DNA from: Megaustenia siamemsis | Lineage: Eukaryota; Mollusca; Gastropoda; Stylommatophora; Ariophantidae | Direction: 5' to 3' | DNA: 64,000 nucleotides | Assembly: GCA_032433765.1 (NCBI GenBank) | Contig: JAVIAB010000024.1 | Span: 12,731,959-12,795,958 of the forward strand | Shown here: positions 10,541-21,360 of the stretch, in pieces | Layout: every line of letters starts with the position of its first letter | How positions within the stretch are numbered: the stretch's first letter is position 1 | Notes under the pieces: model-generated | What the model was told of the DNA's origin: nothing | The model's input: only the letters and a program-made list of their open reading frames with translations | The model's database searches: none | Translations under genes and position numbers: made by a program

Positions 10541-10936
10541 AAATTCTTCTTTACTTGCCTTTGTCGAACGGACATATTTATGAAATGATATTACATTACT
10601 ATGCAGTAGAACTGAAGTATCCGGGCTAATAGTGAGCTGGTATAGTCCGGGTAATGAAAAGCTACTTATTAGACGTGAATCCGAGCCACTTGTATTAGGG
10701 TTTTCTGAAATTGGGCGAACGTCAAACTAGCGTAGATGGCAAAATCGAATCATTTTAGAAACTAATTTTCTTATATTTAAACCGTAAACATTTCAGTACG
10801 AGTTTGTGCGGACAGCTCTCCTACGTCATCATGCTTAGCATTCAGATATTTTGCGAAAATGTAAGTCCGGTGCAAATAAGAACAGAATCACATACAAAGT
10901 AAAGATATCCATCACGTCCAGTGATGTATAGAGCAT
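10541..10936. other. Unassigned stretch
   Basis: No element or gene recognised. Confidence 0.3.
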
Positions 10937-11124
10937 ATGGTGTTAGTGACCATAATTTGTACAGACCTACGGAACATAATTTTTTCGGAATAATGTAGTC
11001 GGTATTACGCCCGTGCCGCTTGATTTTCCCAGAAAAAAATATGAACCCGGAAGCCGTTGATCAGGATCGAATCCGACGTCCCTTGTAGTGCAGTTCACTA
11101 ACGATTGAGCTATCGGGGTTTCCA
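10937..11124 (-). mobile_element. SINE1, reverse copy lacking most of the tail
   Basis: On the minus strand: A-box-like 'tagctcaatcgttagtgaac', B box 'gattcgatcc', the middle 'aacccgg' region, then 'gtcactaacac'. The terminal palindromic tail block is missing, so it is 3'-truncated or decayed. Confidence 0.75.
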
Positions 11125-11504
11125 ACAGAACCACATATTTTTGTTGTCGTTGCTTCTTTAGAAATACAAACAAAATCACCATCTCTTCCCCAAAGAGTCA
11201 TACAAGGGTTTTTATTTATGCTTTTAATGTAGTTAAATTTGCCTGAATTGTGTCAACATGAACACGATTTTCAGGAATATTATTTTTTGGTGTTGTGTAA
11301 AAAAAAAAGAAAAGAAAAGAAAAACACCAATGGATTTAGCTGATCTCATGGTTCATCAAGAGGTGTTACAGAAGAATACTCATAATACTATGGTCAGAGA
11401 GAAATATACACGAGTCGATTTTGCAACCGCCTACATTTTCTGGTTGCTAATGAACATACAGTGTGATACCAGTGCTCAGATATGATGTAAAAGTTGGACA
11501 TCCA
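11125..11504. other. Unassigned stretch
   Basis: No recognisable element. The 75-codon frame at 11258-11485 includes an (AAAAG)n run and looks accidental. Confidence 0.3.
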
Positions 11505-11885
11505 CCAAGGCTTTAGAATGGAAATTAAATGCCTATGAAAACAAATGTCTTCGCTAACAACATAAGCTGGAAAGAATACATTTCATATGATCAGATAAAA
11601 GACGAATCAAAACAAGAATATGTGTCAAGCTTAGAAAAAGAAAGCGCTGGAAATGCATCGATCATGTAATGAGAATGAATGAAGAAGGACTTCACCGTCA
11701 AGCATTTATGTGGAAACCATCTGGTAACAGAAAATATGGGAGACCAAAAGAATTGCTGTCCAGAACAATTACTGGGTAAGGTTCAACTAAAGGACTAGGA
11801 AACAAATAAGTACTAGCAGCACATCGTCAATCGTGGATAACTATGAGTTCCAGCCCTATGGGCCGTCTTCTGTCCGAGAGGTAAA
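11505..11885 (+). mobile_element. LINE-D (RTE-like) C-terminal part
   Basis: Reads ENKCLR, then KRKRWKCIDHVMRMNEEG, RQAFMWKPSGNRKYGRPKE and a 3' end 'cctatgggccgtcttctgtcc'. The same order is found at 54819-55260. Frames are interrupted by stops and single-base shifts. Confidence 0.7.
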
Positions 11886-11984
11886 CTAATGAAAGAACAT
11901 ACGTTAAAGACAAAAAAAATAAAATACTTTTGTCATGTAAGATTACAGATCGTCTAGAGAAAGTCAAAGAAAGCAATATATCAT

Positions 11985-12027
<43 letters not shown>
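11985..12027. repeat. (GA)n microsatellite
   Basis: About 20 GA dinucleotides directly before the 29-bp array. Confidence 0.9.
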
Positions 12028-12029
<2 letters not shown>

Positions 12030-12030
<1 letters not shown>

Positions 12031-13740
12031 CTCCTATGAGCTACTGTCCCATTCCCCGAGAAACTATGAGCTACTGGGCCATTCCTCGCCACCTATGAGC
12101 AACTGGCCCATTCCCCGCCACCTATGAGCAACTGGCCCATTCCCCGCCACCTATGAGCAACTGGCCCATTCCCCGCCACCTATGAGCAACTGGCCCATTC
12201 CCCGCCACCTATGAGCAACTGGCCCATTCCCCGCCACCTATGAGCTACTGGCCCATTCCCCGCCACCTATGAGCAACTGGCCCATTCCCCGCCACCTATG
12301 AGCTACTGGCCCATTCCCCGCCACCTATGAGCTACTGGCCCATTCCCCGCCACCTATGAGCTACTGGCCCATTCCTCGCCACCTATGAGCAACTGGCCCA
12401 TTCCCCGCCACCTATGAGCTACTGGGCCATTCCTCGCCACCTATGAGCAACTGGCCCATTCCCCGCCACCTATGAGCTACTGGCCCATTCCTCGCCACCT
12501 ATGAGCTACTGGCTCATTCCCCGCCACCTATGAGCAACTGGCCCATTCCCCGCCACCTATGAGCTACTGGCCCATTCCTCGCCACCTATGAGCTACTGGC
12601 CCATTCCCCGCCACCTATGAGCAACTGGCCCATTCCCCGCCACCTATGAGCAACTGGCCCATTCCCCGCCACCTATGAGCAACTGGCCCATTCCCCGCCA
12701 CCTATGAGCTACTGGCCCATTCCTCGCCACCTATGAGCTACTGGCCCATTCCTCGCCACCTATGAGCAACTGGCCCATTCCCCGCCACCTATGAGCTACT
12801 GGGCCATTCCTCGCCACCTATGAGCAACTGGCCCATTCCCCGCCACCTATGAGCTACTGGCCCATTCCTCGCCACCTATGAGCTACTGGCCCATTCCTCG
12901 CCACCTATGAGCTACTGGCCCATTCCCCGCCACCTATGAGCAACTGGCCCATTCCCCGCCACCTATGAGCTACTGGGCCATTCCTCGCCACCTATGAGCT
13001 ACTGGCTCATTCCCCGCCACCTATGAGCAACTGGCCCATTCCCCGCCACCTATGAGCTACTGGCCCATTCCCTACCACCTACTGTCTACTGGCCCATTCC
13101 TCGCCACCTATGAGCAACTGGCCCATTCCCCGCCACCTATAGCTACTGGCCCATTCCCCGCCACCAATTGTCTACTGGCCCATACCTCGCCACCTACTGT
13201 CTCCAGGCCCTTTCCCCTCCATCTACTGTCTACTGGCCAATTCCCCTCCATCTACTGTCTACTGACCCATTCCCCTTCACCTACTGTCTACTGTCCCATT
13301 CCCCTCCATCTACTGTCTACTGGCCCATTTCCCTCCACCTACTGTCTACTGTCCCATTCCCCTCCACCTACTGTCTACTGTCCCATTCCCCTCCACCTAC
13401 TGTCTACTGTCCCATTCCCCTCCACCTACTGTCTACTGGCCCATTCCCCACAAACTACTGTCTACACGCCCATTTCCCACCACCTACTGTCTACTGGCCC
13501 ATTCCCCACACCTACTGTCTACTGACCCATTCCCCGTCAACTACAGTCTACCGGCCCATTCCCCACCACCTACTGTCTACTGGCCCATTCCCCACACCTA
13601 CTGTCTACTGACCCATTCCCCGTCAACTACAGTCTACCGGCCTATTCCCCACACCTACTGTCTACTGACCCATTCCCCGTCAACTACTGTCTACCGGCCC
13701 ATTCCCCACCACCTACTGTTTACTGGCATATTCCCCGGCA
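12030..13740. repeat. 29-bp minisatellite, about 58 copies in two sequence domains
   Basis: Left domain (to about 13070) alternates two unit types differing at two sites: 'gagcaactgg' with 'ccccgc', and 'gagctactgg' with 'cctcgc'. Right domain (about 13070-13740) uses a related unit with 'ctgtctactgg' and 'cccctc' or 'ccccac'. A short mixed zone (13050-13180) joins them. Frames of about 150 codons are artefacts of a stop-free unit. Confidence 0.95.
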
Positions 13741-13747
13741 ACAACCA

Positions 13748-13982
13748 AAGTGTCGTTATATCAAACCAATGTCTCGTTACATCGAACCAAAGTGTCGTTA
13801 TATAAAACCAAAGTTTCGTTACATTGAACCAAAGTGTCGTTATATGAAATCAAAGTGTCGTTACATTGAACCAAATTGTCGTTATATTGAAATAAAGTGT
13901 CGATATATCGAAATATATAGAGTGTCGTTACATCGAACCAAAGTGTCGTTATATCGAAATAAAGTGTCGTTATATCGAACTT
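13748..13982. repeat. 21-bp degenerate minisatellite, about 11 copies
   Basis: Unit resembles 'gtgtcgttatatcgaacc' plus 'aaa'. Copies vary more than in the neighbouring 29-bp array, suggesting an older or less homogenised array. Translates as a 7-residue repeat (CRYIEPK); I treat this as incidental. Confidence 0.85.
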
Positions 13983-14221
13983 ACTAAGGTCTTTACAAAG
14001 GGTACTGCACGTGCTGTAGTTGCACGTTGTGTTGGGGATAATGAGGTAACAGTGGTGCTTGAACTCCTTCCAATATTGCCCTGATGGGATGTAAGAGAAA
14101 AGAAAGCATTATGTACAAGTTGCTGACACAATATTTCTGATAAATGTGACGATGGTGATAACGATGGTGATAACGATGGTGGAGAGTAGATAGATTAATT
14201 TTACAAAGAATATTTTATTTT

Positions 14222-14605
14222 ACCGAATCGACATCCATATGTTAGAAATGTGGTTTTACAGAAGAATGTTGAGAATACCATGGACAGCTAAAAAGAGTAA
14301 TGAAAATGTTGTGAAAGCGGTCAAAGCAAAAGGAGAGCTAATTTCCAATTTTAGGAAAAAAACAATCATCATTTTTTGGTCATGTAATGAGAAGAGAACA
14401 ACTTGAATATATTGTAACAACTGGAAAAAATGAGGGACGAAGAGATAGAGGGAAGGAAAGAGAAAAAATACTAGACGCTTAAGAGAGTGGCCTGGCAGAA
14501 GGTCAAAAACAGAAATGATAAATAACTGTCGAGATCGAAAGTTGTGGAGAAACATCATCATCTACACCAGCAGGCCCGGTACTTGATGTGGATGATGATG
14601 AGGAT
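14222..14605 (+). mobile_element. LINE-A2, short 3' fragment
   Basis: Reads EMWFYRRMLRIPWTAKKSNE, then a frameshift in an A run near 14357, then the GH-x-MRREQLEY box, ending in a (GAT)n-like tail (14590-14617). Nearly identical in order to 15855-16210. Confidence 0.8.
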
Positions 14606-14689
14606 GATGATGATGATGTAGTGATATCCTGACCTATCTGATCCATTTGCAATTTGTAGTATTTCATATCAGAACACTATTGAATTAAT

Positions 14690-14925
14690 TATTGCACTCC
14701 TCGACACATTAGCATATTACACTTCCTAGCTGTCCATGGTATTCTCAACAATCTTCTATAAAACCACATTTCTACAGCTTCCAGTGATTTTCTTGTCTGT
14801 TGTCCTATTGTCCACGATTGACATCCATATGTTAAGACTGATTGAAAAAAAAGCCGTCTCTTTAATGATGGTCCAAATGCGCATGACAAATCTTGTGTTT
14901 GGCTGAGAGCTGCTTTGGGAGTCAT
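14690..14925 (-). mobile_element. LINE-A2, inverted fragment
   Basis: The minus strand encodes SVLTYGCQSWTIGQQTRKS and EMWFYRRLLRIPWTARK, the same protein segment as 15785-15905 but in opposite orientation. Because the inverted piece duplicates a segment also present in the neighbouring copy, it is a separate insertion and not a 5' inversion of that copy. Confidence 0.8.
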
Positions 14926-14957
14926 CTCCTACACATTTTCCTTTAACTATAGTCATC

Positions 14958-15482
14958 ATGAAGATATTACTAAGAATCATCATGCGAAGAGTGCGATACA
15001 AAATGAGTCCAGAAATTAGCGATGAACAGTGTGGTTTTGTTAGAGATAAAGGAACAAGCAATGCCATTTATATCATAAGATCTTTAGTAGAAAGCGTCAT
15101 TGATGTGAAAACAAATCTATACCTATGTTTCATAGATTACACCAAGGCATTTGACAAAGTAAAGCACCAAGAAATAATCAAAATTTTAGAAAGTATAAAC
15201 GTAGACAGCAAAAATTTAAGAATAATACAGAACATGTGCTGGCAACAAACAGCGGCCATAAGAACTGGAAACCAATTGGGAATGTTTCAACAAATAAAAC
15301 AGGGTGTTAGACAAGGTTGTGTGCTGTCACCAGATTTGTTTAATATTTATAGTGAGATTATTTTAAAATCCATAAAGGGCATGCTTGGTATAACAATTGG
15401 AGGACATAATATAAATAATATAAGTTATGCTGATGATATAGTCTTAATCGCTAAGAGTGAAAATGAGCTACAAGAAATGTAG
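14958..15482 (+). pseudogene. LINE-A2 reverse transcriptase domain (174 aa frame)
   Basis: RNA-dependent DNA polymerase domain of an RTE-like element, acting in target-primed reverse transcription. Visible motifs: [14 protein letters not shown] (about 24-37), motif [11 protein letters not shown] (57-66, with the first catalytic Asp at 60), [10 protein letters not shown] (116-125), and the YADD box (157-160). All three catalytic aspartates are present. The start ATG lies within the target-site copy, so it is not the original start. The frame stops at 15482 just after ENELQEM; the endonuclease is absent. Confidence 0.85.
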
Positions 15483-15618
15483 GACATTATAGTGAAAGAA
15501 AGCAAAAATAAAGGACTCAGCCATAATAGTAAAAAGGCAGAGGTAAGGGTAACAACAAAGAAAAAGACATCACCTCAGTGCAAAATAAAGACAAGTGGAA
15601 CAATATTAAAACAGGTAA

Positions 15619-16101
15619 ATGAATTTAATATTTGGGAACTTTGTTAACCTCAGACGGAAGATGTACAAAAGAGGTGAGATGAGGAATGGCTCAGGCAAAA
15701 GCAGCTTTCCAAAAATGAGGAAGATATTATGCAATCCATTTTTGACAAAAGAAACAAGAAAAAGAGTTCTTAAATGTTACGTAGAGCCAGTCTTAACATA
15801 TGTATGCGAATCATGGACAATAGGACAACAGACAAGAAAATCACTGGAGTCTGTAGAAATGTGGTTTTACAGAAGAATGTTGAGAGTACCATGGGCAGCT
15901 AAGAAGAGTAATGAAGATGTTCTGAGAGAGGTCAAAGCAAAAAGAGAGCTAATTTCCAATATTAGGAAGAGACAATCATCATTTTTTGGCCATGTAATGA
16001 GAAGAGAACAACTGGAATATATTTTAACAACTGGAAAAATTGAGGGACGAAGAGATAGAGGGAAGCAAAGAGAAAAAATAACAGACAGCTTAAGAGAATG
16101 A
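15619..16101 (+). pseudogene. LINE-A2 C-terminal domain (160 aa frame)
   Basis: Continuation after the RT palm in a different frame: KETRKRVLKCYVEPVLTY, CESWTIGQQTRKS, EMWFYRRMLRVPWAAKK, FFGHVMRREQLEY, then a basic end GRRDRGKQREK. About 20 codons at the start are out of frame relative to the homologues (a shift near 15630). Confidence 0.8.
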
Positions 16102-16399
16102 CTTGGCAGAAGGTCAACAACAGAAGTGGTAAATAGCTGCCGAGATCGAAAGTTGTGGAGAGACATGATCACCTACGCCCGCAGGCCCGTTACTTGATGA
16201 TGATGATGATAGTCATCATGAACAGTTTTGCACGATGTCCTGTGACTCTTTTTGAATTTCACGTCAATTGCATCATCAACGACTTGTCAGTTGTCATTGA
16301 CTCTCTGCTCCATCTGTTGTCTCACTTGCCACTGTTGCTGGTCTTGCACTCTGCTGTTCGCCATTGATTTCTTGTATTCCATTATAAAATGCATTCAGC

Positions 16400-16955
16400 T
16401 TTGTGAGAAACTGTGTTTCATATGATGGGATTTTGAGACAAAAACGATGCCCAACATCATCATGCGCTATACATTAAAAAAAAAATGCGACGATCACCAT
16501 TTTCAGGAGGACGTGAACTTCCGGTCAATATGGCGGAGAGGCAACAGGAACCGTTAACGGCTGTGTCTGAAAAATGTTCCTTTTTGCAGTTTCCTCATAT
16601 TGCAAGTCGGGTTTGCTGCCGGGGCTACTGAGTTAAGTGCTCTATGCACACCGTGAGCTGCTGTGCATTTCATCAGTTTGTATCATGTTTCGATATTCCG
16701 ATTGTTTATGATGTATGATGATATCATATGACGAAGGGCAGTTCAGCTGCGTTCACTTTCCGTGCGGCTGCGCTTTATGTCATTTGAGGTGTGCTGTCGC
16801 TACTATAATCGGGGCTGCAGCTATCTTTCATTGTTTTGATCAGTCAGTGAGGTGAGATGTTAATTTGAATGATTTTACTGGCATGAGCAGTTGAGAAATT
16901 ATGAATTTTAACTCTCTTGCAGTTATACTGGGGCATTCGATTAACTACAGCTACT
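16400..16955 (+). mobile_element. R1 interspersed repeat, copy 3
   Basis: Starts around 'ctgtgtttcatatgatggga', includes 'catcatgcgctatacatt' and 'cttccggtcaatatggcgg', and ends near 'ttatactggggcattcg'. More diverged than the copies at 8712 and 60611. 5'-truncated. Confidence 0.75.
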
Positions 16956-17450
16956 TATTTTAGGTTAGACGAGTTTCTGGTTTTTATATTGCGGCCATTA
17001 CTTTCCACAATTATGTTGATGTCATATTGTAACTTATTTCTTTTCTTTACCCCCACGTGTTGAAGTGATCAATTCTGACTGTTTCGTCACGTGTCTGTCC
17101 TCCAATCCAGACTAGTCATATAACCTTAGCCTGTTTTGCTGTGGAATGTTCTAAGTCTATTGCAACTGTACTCTTCTCCTGCACTGTTACACATACCTGC
17201 ACTTGAACATTATTTAGACATGTATATCTCTCTTTTAATTTCAATATTTCCCAAGAGTAATTTCTAGTACATCTCGTTACTTGCTGTCTGTTCCTAGTAT
17301 ACGTTTCACATCAATCTGTTGTTCTACTAAACATTTGTATTAACACAATTGCTAATTTTGCAAAACATATCTTTGCTGATTACATTTAATTTCTTCAAGA
17401 AATACTACTATAAGTATAATTGCCCCACCTAATTTAGCACTGAAAAAATG
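16956..17450. other. Unassigned stretch
   Basis: Pyrimidine- and AT-rich sequence with no recognised element, gene or array. Confidence 0.3.
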
Positions 17451-18254
17451 GTAAATAAAACTATACACCCATTGATATAAAAGAGAAGTAAGACAGGGAT
17501 GCATCCAATCACCAAGCTTGTTCAATCTATACACTGAGCAAATTTTTATAAAACATCATAGAGATACCAGGTCTACTAATTAATGGAAAGATAATCATAA
17601 CCTAAGATATGCTGATGATACTGTACTACTAGCAGAAAATCCTAAATATCTACAATTACTTAATGAAATAAAAATGACAAGCAAAAAATATGGACTAGAT
17701 ATTAATATAAAAAAGACTAACATTATGATCATAAACAAAGGAAATACTCAAAACCCACAAGTGGATATCAAAATTGAAGGAATAGACCTTGAGACAGTTC
17801 AGAAATACAACTACCTTGGACATACTATAACCAGTGATGGAAAATGTACAACTGAAATAAACAAAAGAATAGGAATGGCAAAAAGTAATTTTAATGTCAT
17901 GAAGAACATACTAACATCAAAACAAATAACACCAGGGCTAAAACTAAGAATAGCAAATGTTATGTCTTTTCAACATTCCTATATGGTGCAGAAACATGGA
18001 CATTAGACAAGAGAACAGAACAGAGAATTGAAGCCTTTGAAATGTGGATATATAGAAGAATAGGTGGAATTGGATGTAAGGAAAAGAAAACAAACGATGA
18101 AGTCTTAAATAACTAAAAATGAAAAGAGAACAACTTAACACAATTCAAACAAGACAAATATGATTTTTGGGCGATATTAAAAGACACAACTGTCTACTAA
18201 AAGTAGCATTGGGAGGGAAAATGATGATGATGATGATGATAATGAAAAAATGGT
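17451..18254 (+). mobile_element. LINE-B copy with 12-bp target duplication and internal deletion
   Basis: Body 17463-18242. 5'-truncated in the RT domain: REVRQGCIQSPSLFNLY, then RYADDTVLLAENP (YADD intact), then the frame 17674-18006 with YNYLGHTITSDGKC. The direct repeat 'tgaaaaaatggt' lies at 17451-17462 and 18243-18254. Relative to 54380-54557, about 170 bp are missing between 'ggagggaaaa' and the (TGA)n tail. Confidence 0.85.
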
Positions 18255-18499
18255 TATGTAATATGACAACAAATGTTTTAAACATACATTTTTTTAAAAA
18301 TTGAAAAATTTCTCCACAATAAATTTTTGAAAGAGGTGATACAAAATTAAATACATGAATCGTACATTCATTTTTTTGGGGGGGGGGAAATGAACATAAA
18401 AATGTATTAAGCACTTAAACTAATTAGAAAACAAGGACAGAATGTAACGTTTCAGCGCAGGTAAAGAAAAACCATAAACGAATATGATAAGAATGAAAA

Positions 18500-18625
18500 A
18501 TACTTAGTTTTAAGACATAGGGAATCCAAAACGCTGCCCCACTGAAAATAATGAATGAGCATCGAACCAGGAAGTGGGCCTTTATCCCTACAGGTTATCT
18601 GGATACACCTAATGGGTGTACCATA
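18500..18625 (-). mobile_element. Possible tRNA-derived SINE head
   Basis: The minus strand has 'aacctgtagggataaagg' followed by 'cctggttcgatgctc', resembling A and B boxes of a tRNA-like promoter with a shortened interval. The body downstream is not shared with SINE1 or SINE2. Weak call. Confidence 0.3.
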
Positions 18626-18781
18626 CGAATACCAGAAGTAAAGATAAACTACGAAAATAAGATGCAAGAAAAAAGTAAAGAATAAAACACAGAGAGAGAG
18701 GGAGAAATCTCTACTGAAGGATAAATGATTGCAAGAAGAGATTCTGGGAGATTACTGCAACGATGGGTCAATAAAGAATGG

Positions 18782-18892
18782 TTTATTAGAGTAAACAAAA
18801 TGTTCTATAACATAATAGCTTATTAGAGTAAACAAAATGTTCTATAAAATAATAGCTTATCAGTATACAAAATGCTATATAAAATAAACATA
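18782..18892. repeat. 37-bp tandem triplication
   Basis: Three copies of a unit with 'gtaaacaaaatgttctata' and 'aataatagc'; the third is diverged. Confidence 0.85.
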
Positions 18893-18942
18893 AATTATAA
18901 TTTTTTGAGCGACTAAACCTGTAGAGAAACGAGACAGTCTAC

Positions 18943-18968
18943 GACGTTTTGGAAAAAGCCTTCATCAG
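18943..18968 (-). other. Hammerhead-like motif, degenerate
   Basis: The minus strand reads CTGATGA, then a potential stem II region (AGGC...), then AAAACGTC. The CUGAUGA part of the hammerhead core is intact, but the GAAA box is mutated to AAAA and stem II does not close. Related to the motifs at 21461 and 24751, which are also 26 nt. Confidence 0.3.
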
Positions 18969-19003
18969 CCACAAAAAAACATATTAAAAAAAAAAAAGTA
19001 AAG

Positions 19004-19245
19004 CGCCCCCGTCACGACATGTGGCGTATGGGAAATATAGTGTTAGTGACCATAAATTTTACAGATCTTCAGCACATGATTTTTGGGGTAATGTGGTTGA
19101 TATTACGTCCGAGCCGCTTTCCTTTCCCAGAAAAAATCCGGTACTCATTTAAAGCTGGGTGAACCCGGAAGCCATCGAAGGGGATCGAACCCTACCTCTT
19201 GTCTTTTGTAGTCCAGTTCAATAACCACTGAGCTAGCGCGGCTCC
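19004..19245 (-). mobile_element. SINE1, near-consensus copy
   Basis: The minus strand begins 'agccgcgctagctcagtgg' (A box TAGCTCAGTGG), has the B box GGTTCGATCCC, a middle with 'cttccgggttcacccag', the 'accacattaccccaaaaatc' block, 'ggtcactaacac' and the tail 'catacgccac...gtgacgggg'. Both internal promoter boxes match the tRNA consensus. About 242 bp. I do not call a tRNA gene because the anticodon arm and acceptor stem do not fold. Confidence 0.85.
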
Positions 19246-19348
19246 CTTTTGAACTACATGAATCGAAAGATTGTTTTTGCGGACACCCTCTATAACAGCT
19301 AAAAACATGAGATGGTTACTACAAGATAACATATACACTTGTACATAC

Positions 19349-19510
19349 CTTCAATTGAAAGCAATAACTGAATCAACATCAATGTTAGACAGACGAGCTT
19401 CATGGTACAGAATGTTTGAATCTCTCCGGTAGTGACAACGGCCAACTATAGGTTCGCCTTGTTTAGGAAGTTTCATTAATCCATCCAATTTCTTAAGATG
19501 AACAGCCTTC
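19349..19510 (-). CDS. Candidate internal exon, unrecognised protein
   Basis: A 162-bp segment bounded on the minus strand by an acceptor (tgtctcactgtag) and a donor (gaag/gtatgt). The open frame runs AVHLKKLDGLMKLPKQGEP, then IVGRCHYRRDSNILYHEA and LSNIDVDSVIAFN. It has protein-like composition without repeat structure, unlike other frames here. Against it: the frame ends in TGA two bases before the donor, so it would be a last exon or a decayed one. I do not recognise the family. Confidence 0.3.
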
Positions 19511-19535
19511 CTACAGTGAGACACATTTAATCTGC

Positions 19536-19558
19536 TGATATATATATATATATATATT
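19536..19558. repeat. (TA)n microsatellite
   Basis: Short TA run directly upstream (minus strand) of the candidate exon. Confidence 0.85.
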
Positions 19559-19637
19559 CTACACATAAATAGAAGAATTAATTTGTGTAATTATTGTTTA
19601 TATGCTTGTAATCAGTCGCTTTATATACACTAATATT

Positions 19638-19735
19638 AATAGTGTGCCATGTGGTATAGAGGTAAGACACTGGCCTCTGAACAATCAATCACTCAATCAA
19701 TCAATCAAACAATCAATCACTCAATCAATCAATTA
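19638..19735 (+). mobile_element. SINE3-like tRNA head followed by (CAAT)n
   Basis: 'gtgccatgtggtatagaggtaag' then 'cactggcctctga' resembles the A-box half of a tRNA-derived SINE, cut off before the B box by a (TCAA)n/(CAAT)n run at 19681-19735. Confidence 0.5.
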
Positions 19736-20003
19736 TCAAGTAACCGTGTAGGTCGTTGGGGCTCCATAAATGCCATTTTCACAATTTGTTTCTAATCGTC
19801 ACAACTTAGAGCAGCGCTCTGTGATATAAAACATTCTTGTCTATTCTCTGATGTTATCTACCCAATGCCATTATGTGTGTGTGTTTTTTTTACGACTAGT
19901 ACATTTGGCAAAGCCCATCTCCTATTGAATACGTGGCCGTTTAACAAATCCAGTCGTTTCTACGTCTCTGTCGTGGATTCCGTAGCGATATCCTCCGGCT
20001 ATG
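19736..20003. other. Unassigned stretch
   Basis: Contains a short (TG)n/(T)n run near 19875. No recognisable gene; it may be the 3' end of an unidentified LINE. Confidence 0.25.
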
Positions 20004-20396
20004 TGCTATCGTATTAGTATCACACTATTTGCTATCGTATTAGTATCACACTATTTGCTATTGTATTAGTATCACACTATTTGCTGTTGTATTAGTATCA
20101 CACTATTTGCTATTGTATTAGTATCACACTATTTGCTATTGTATTAGTATCACACTATTTGCTATTGTATTAGTATCACACTATTTGCTATTGTATTAGT
20201 ATCACACTATTTGCTATTGTATTAGTAGCACCCTATTTGCTATTGTATTAGTATCACACTATTTGCTATTGTATTAGTATCACACTATTTGCTATCGTAT
20301 TAGTATCACACTATTTGCTATCGTATTAGTATCACACTATTTGCTATCGTATTAGTATCACACTATTTGCTATTGTATTAGTAGCACCCTATTTGC
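20004..20396. repeat. 26-bp minisatellite, about 15 copies
   Basis: Unit 'gctattgtattagtatcac' plus 'actattt', with C/T alternation in 'tat(c/t)g' and a variant 'agcaccc' that occurs twice (about 20226 and 20382), each on the same background, suggesting block duplication. Confidence 0.95.
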
Positions 20397-20864
20397 CGAG
20401 ATGACAAGATTCATGAGTCTCATCTGTATTTCCTCCCAATCTCATCTTTTATTCCTCCCAGTTTCATCTTTAACACCTCACCCTGCTCTTCTTATCCCTT
20501 GCTTCCCATCTCTTCTCTGTTTTCCATCCTTTTCTCTATTTCAAACCACCCTATGGGACCCCTACTTCCATCTTTTCTCCTGAGACCCGCTTTCTAATTT
20601 TTCACTGTTTGGCTCATTGTGGTCCACTTAAATCCCTCCTTCCCTGTATTAATCATGTGACCAAACCACTACGTAAATCCTAGCCACCGTTTCTTTCCGC
20701 CATTATTCGCATCAGTGTTGCTGTGATTAGCTTTCGTGTTTATATTTCCGAGTTTACTTTAGAATACGTTCTGTTTAGCACGTGATGAAGGATTTTCCCA
20801 AAATGACGTAGTTTGTCTCGTCTCTCTTTTAGTTTAGCTCTTTATACTATTTTGTGTTTATCTT
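20397..20864. other. Pyrimidine-rich unassigned stretch
   Basis: The left half is C/T-rich with 'tcccatctcttc'-type motifs. Nothing coding is recognised. Confidence 0.3.
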
Positions 20865-21245
20865 AAATTACATCTCCGGGGGCAAAGGCGCGCCCCACAG
20901 CACCAGAGTTGAAAGGTGTCAGCGACCCACAACTGATGGCTTGCGCCAGGATCGGTGAACCAGAACCAGCCAGACCCTGATCCACCTCTCCGCCGTGCCT
21001 CTAGTAACAGACTAACCTGACTAGTCTGGCCAAGCGAGTAGGGAACGAAGACGGAAGACAACACGGTACTCAAAAATGTCATGCTGAAGTCGGATGTGTT
21101 GGGCCGAAGGGCGCAAATATCACAGTTATACTGCAAACCACAACACAACGTAGACACGTCCACATAACGTCCTTTTAAGGGCGGATGACGAAGAGGTATA
21201 TTCTTTTAGTCATCGGGCGAGCGAAAGCAAGCAAGCAAATTACAT
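20865..21245 (+). mobile_element. R2 interspersed repeat with 9-bp target duplication
   Basis: Body 20874-21236, flanked by 'aaattacat' at 20865-20873 and 21237-21245. Collinear with 38935-39310 but more diverged; the right end has 'gcaagcaagca' in place of (CAT)n. No coding frame. Confidence 0.8.
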
Positions 21246-21360
21246 ATCCTATTTCCCCATAAGTGGAGTTTTGTTCTCAAAGACGACCCTTCTAGAGACT
21301 ATCTTTACGAAATATGTAACAACTGCTGGTGTATGTCAGTGGGCTCACGACAGGACCAGA

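Larger units (their letters stand above)
14949..16222 (+). mobile_element. LINE-A2, best-preserved RT copy, 14-bp target duplication
   Basis: Body 14963-16208, 5'-truncated inside the RT fingers and ending in (TGA)n. The direct repeat 'atagtcatcatgaa' lies at 14949-14962 and 16209-16222 and marks the target duplication. Carries two long frames (14958-15482 and 15619-16101) separated by a stop and frame slips between 15480 and 15660. Confidence 0.85.

Noticed and set aside
13052..13611. Open frames of 157 and 147 codons rich in Pro, Tyr and Ser
   Set aside because: Produced by a 29-bp stop-free unit that cycles through all frames.
14640..16222. Twin-priming 5' inversion of LINE-A2
   Set aside because: The inverted piece (14690-14925) repeats a segment also present in the forward copy and lies outside its target duplication, so it is a separate insertion.
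19180..19245. tRNA gene (A and B boxes match the consensus)
   Set aside because: Acceptor and anticodon stems do not pair, and the segment continues into a body shared with five other places: a SINE head.
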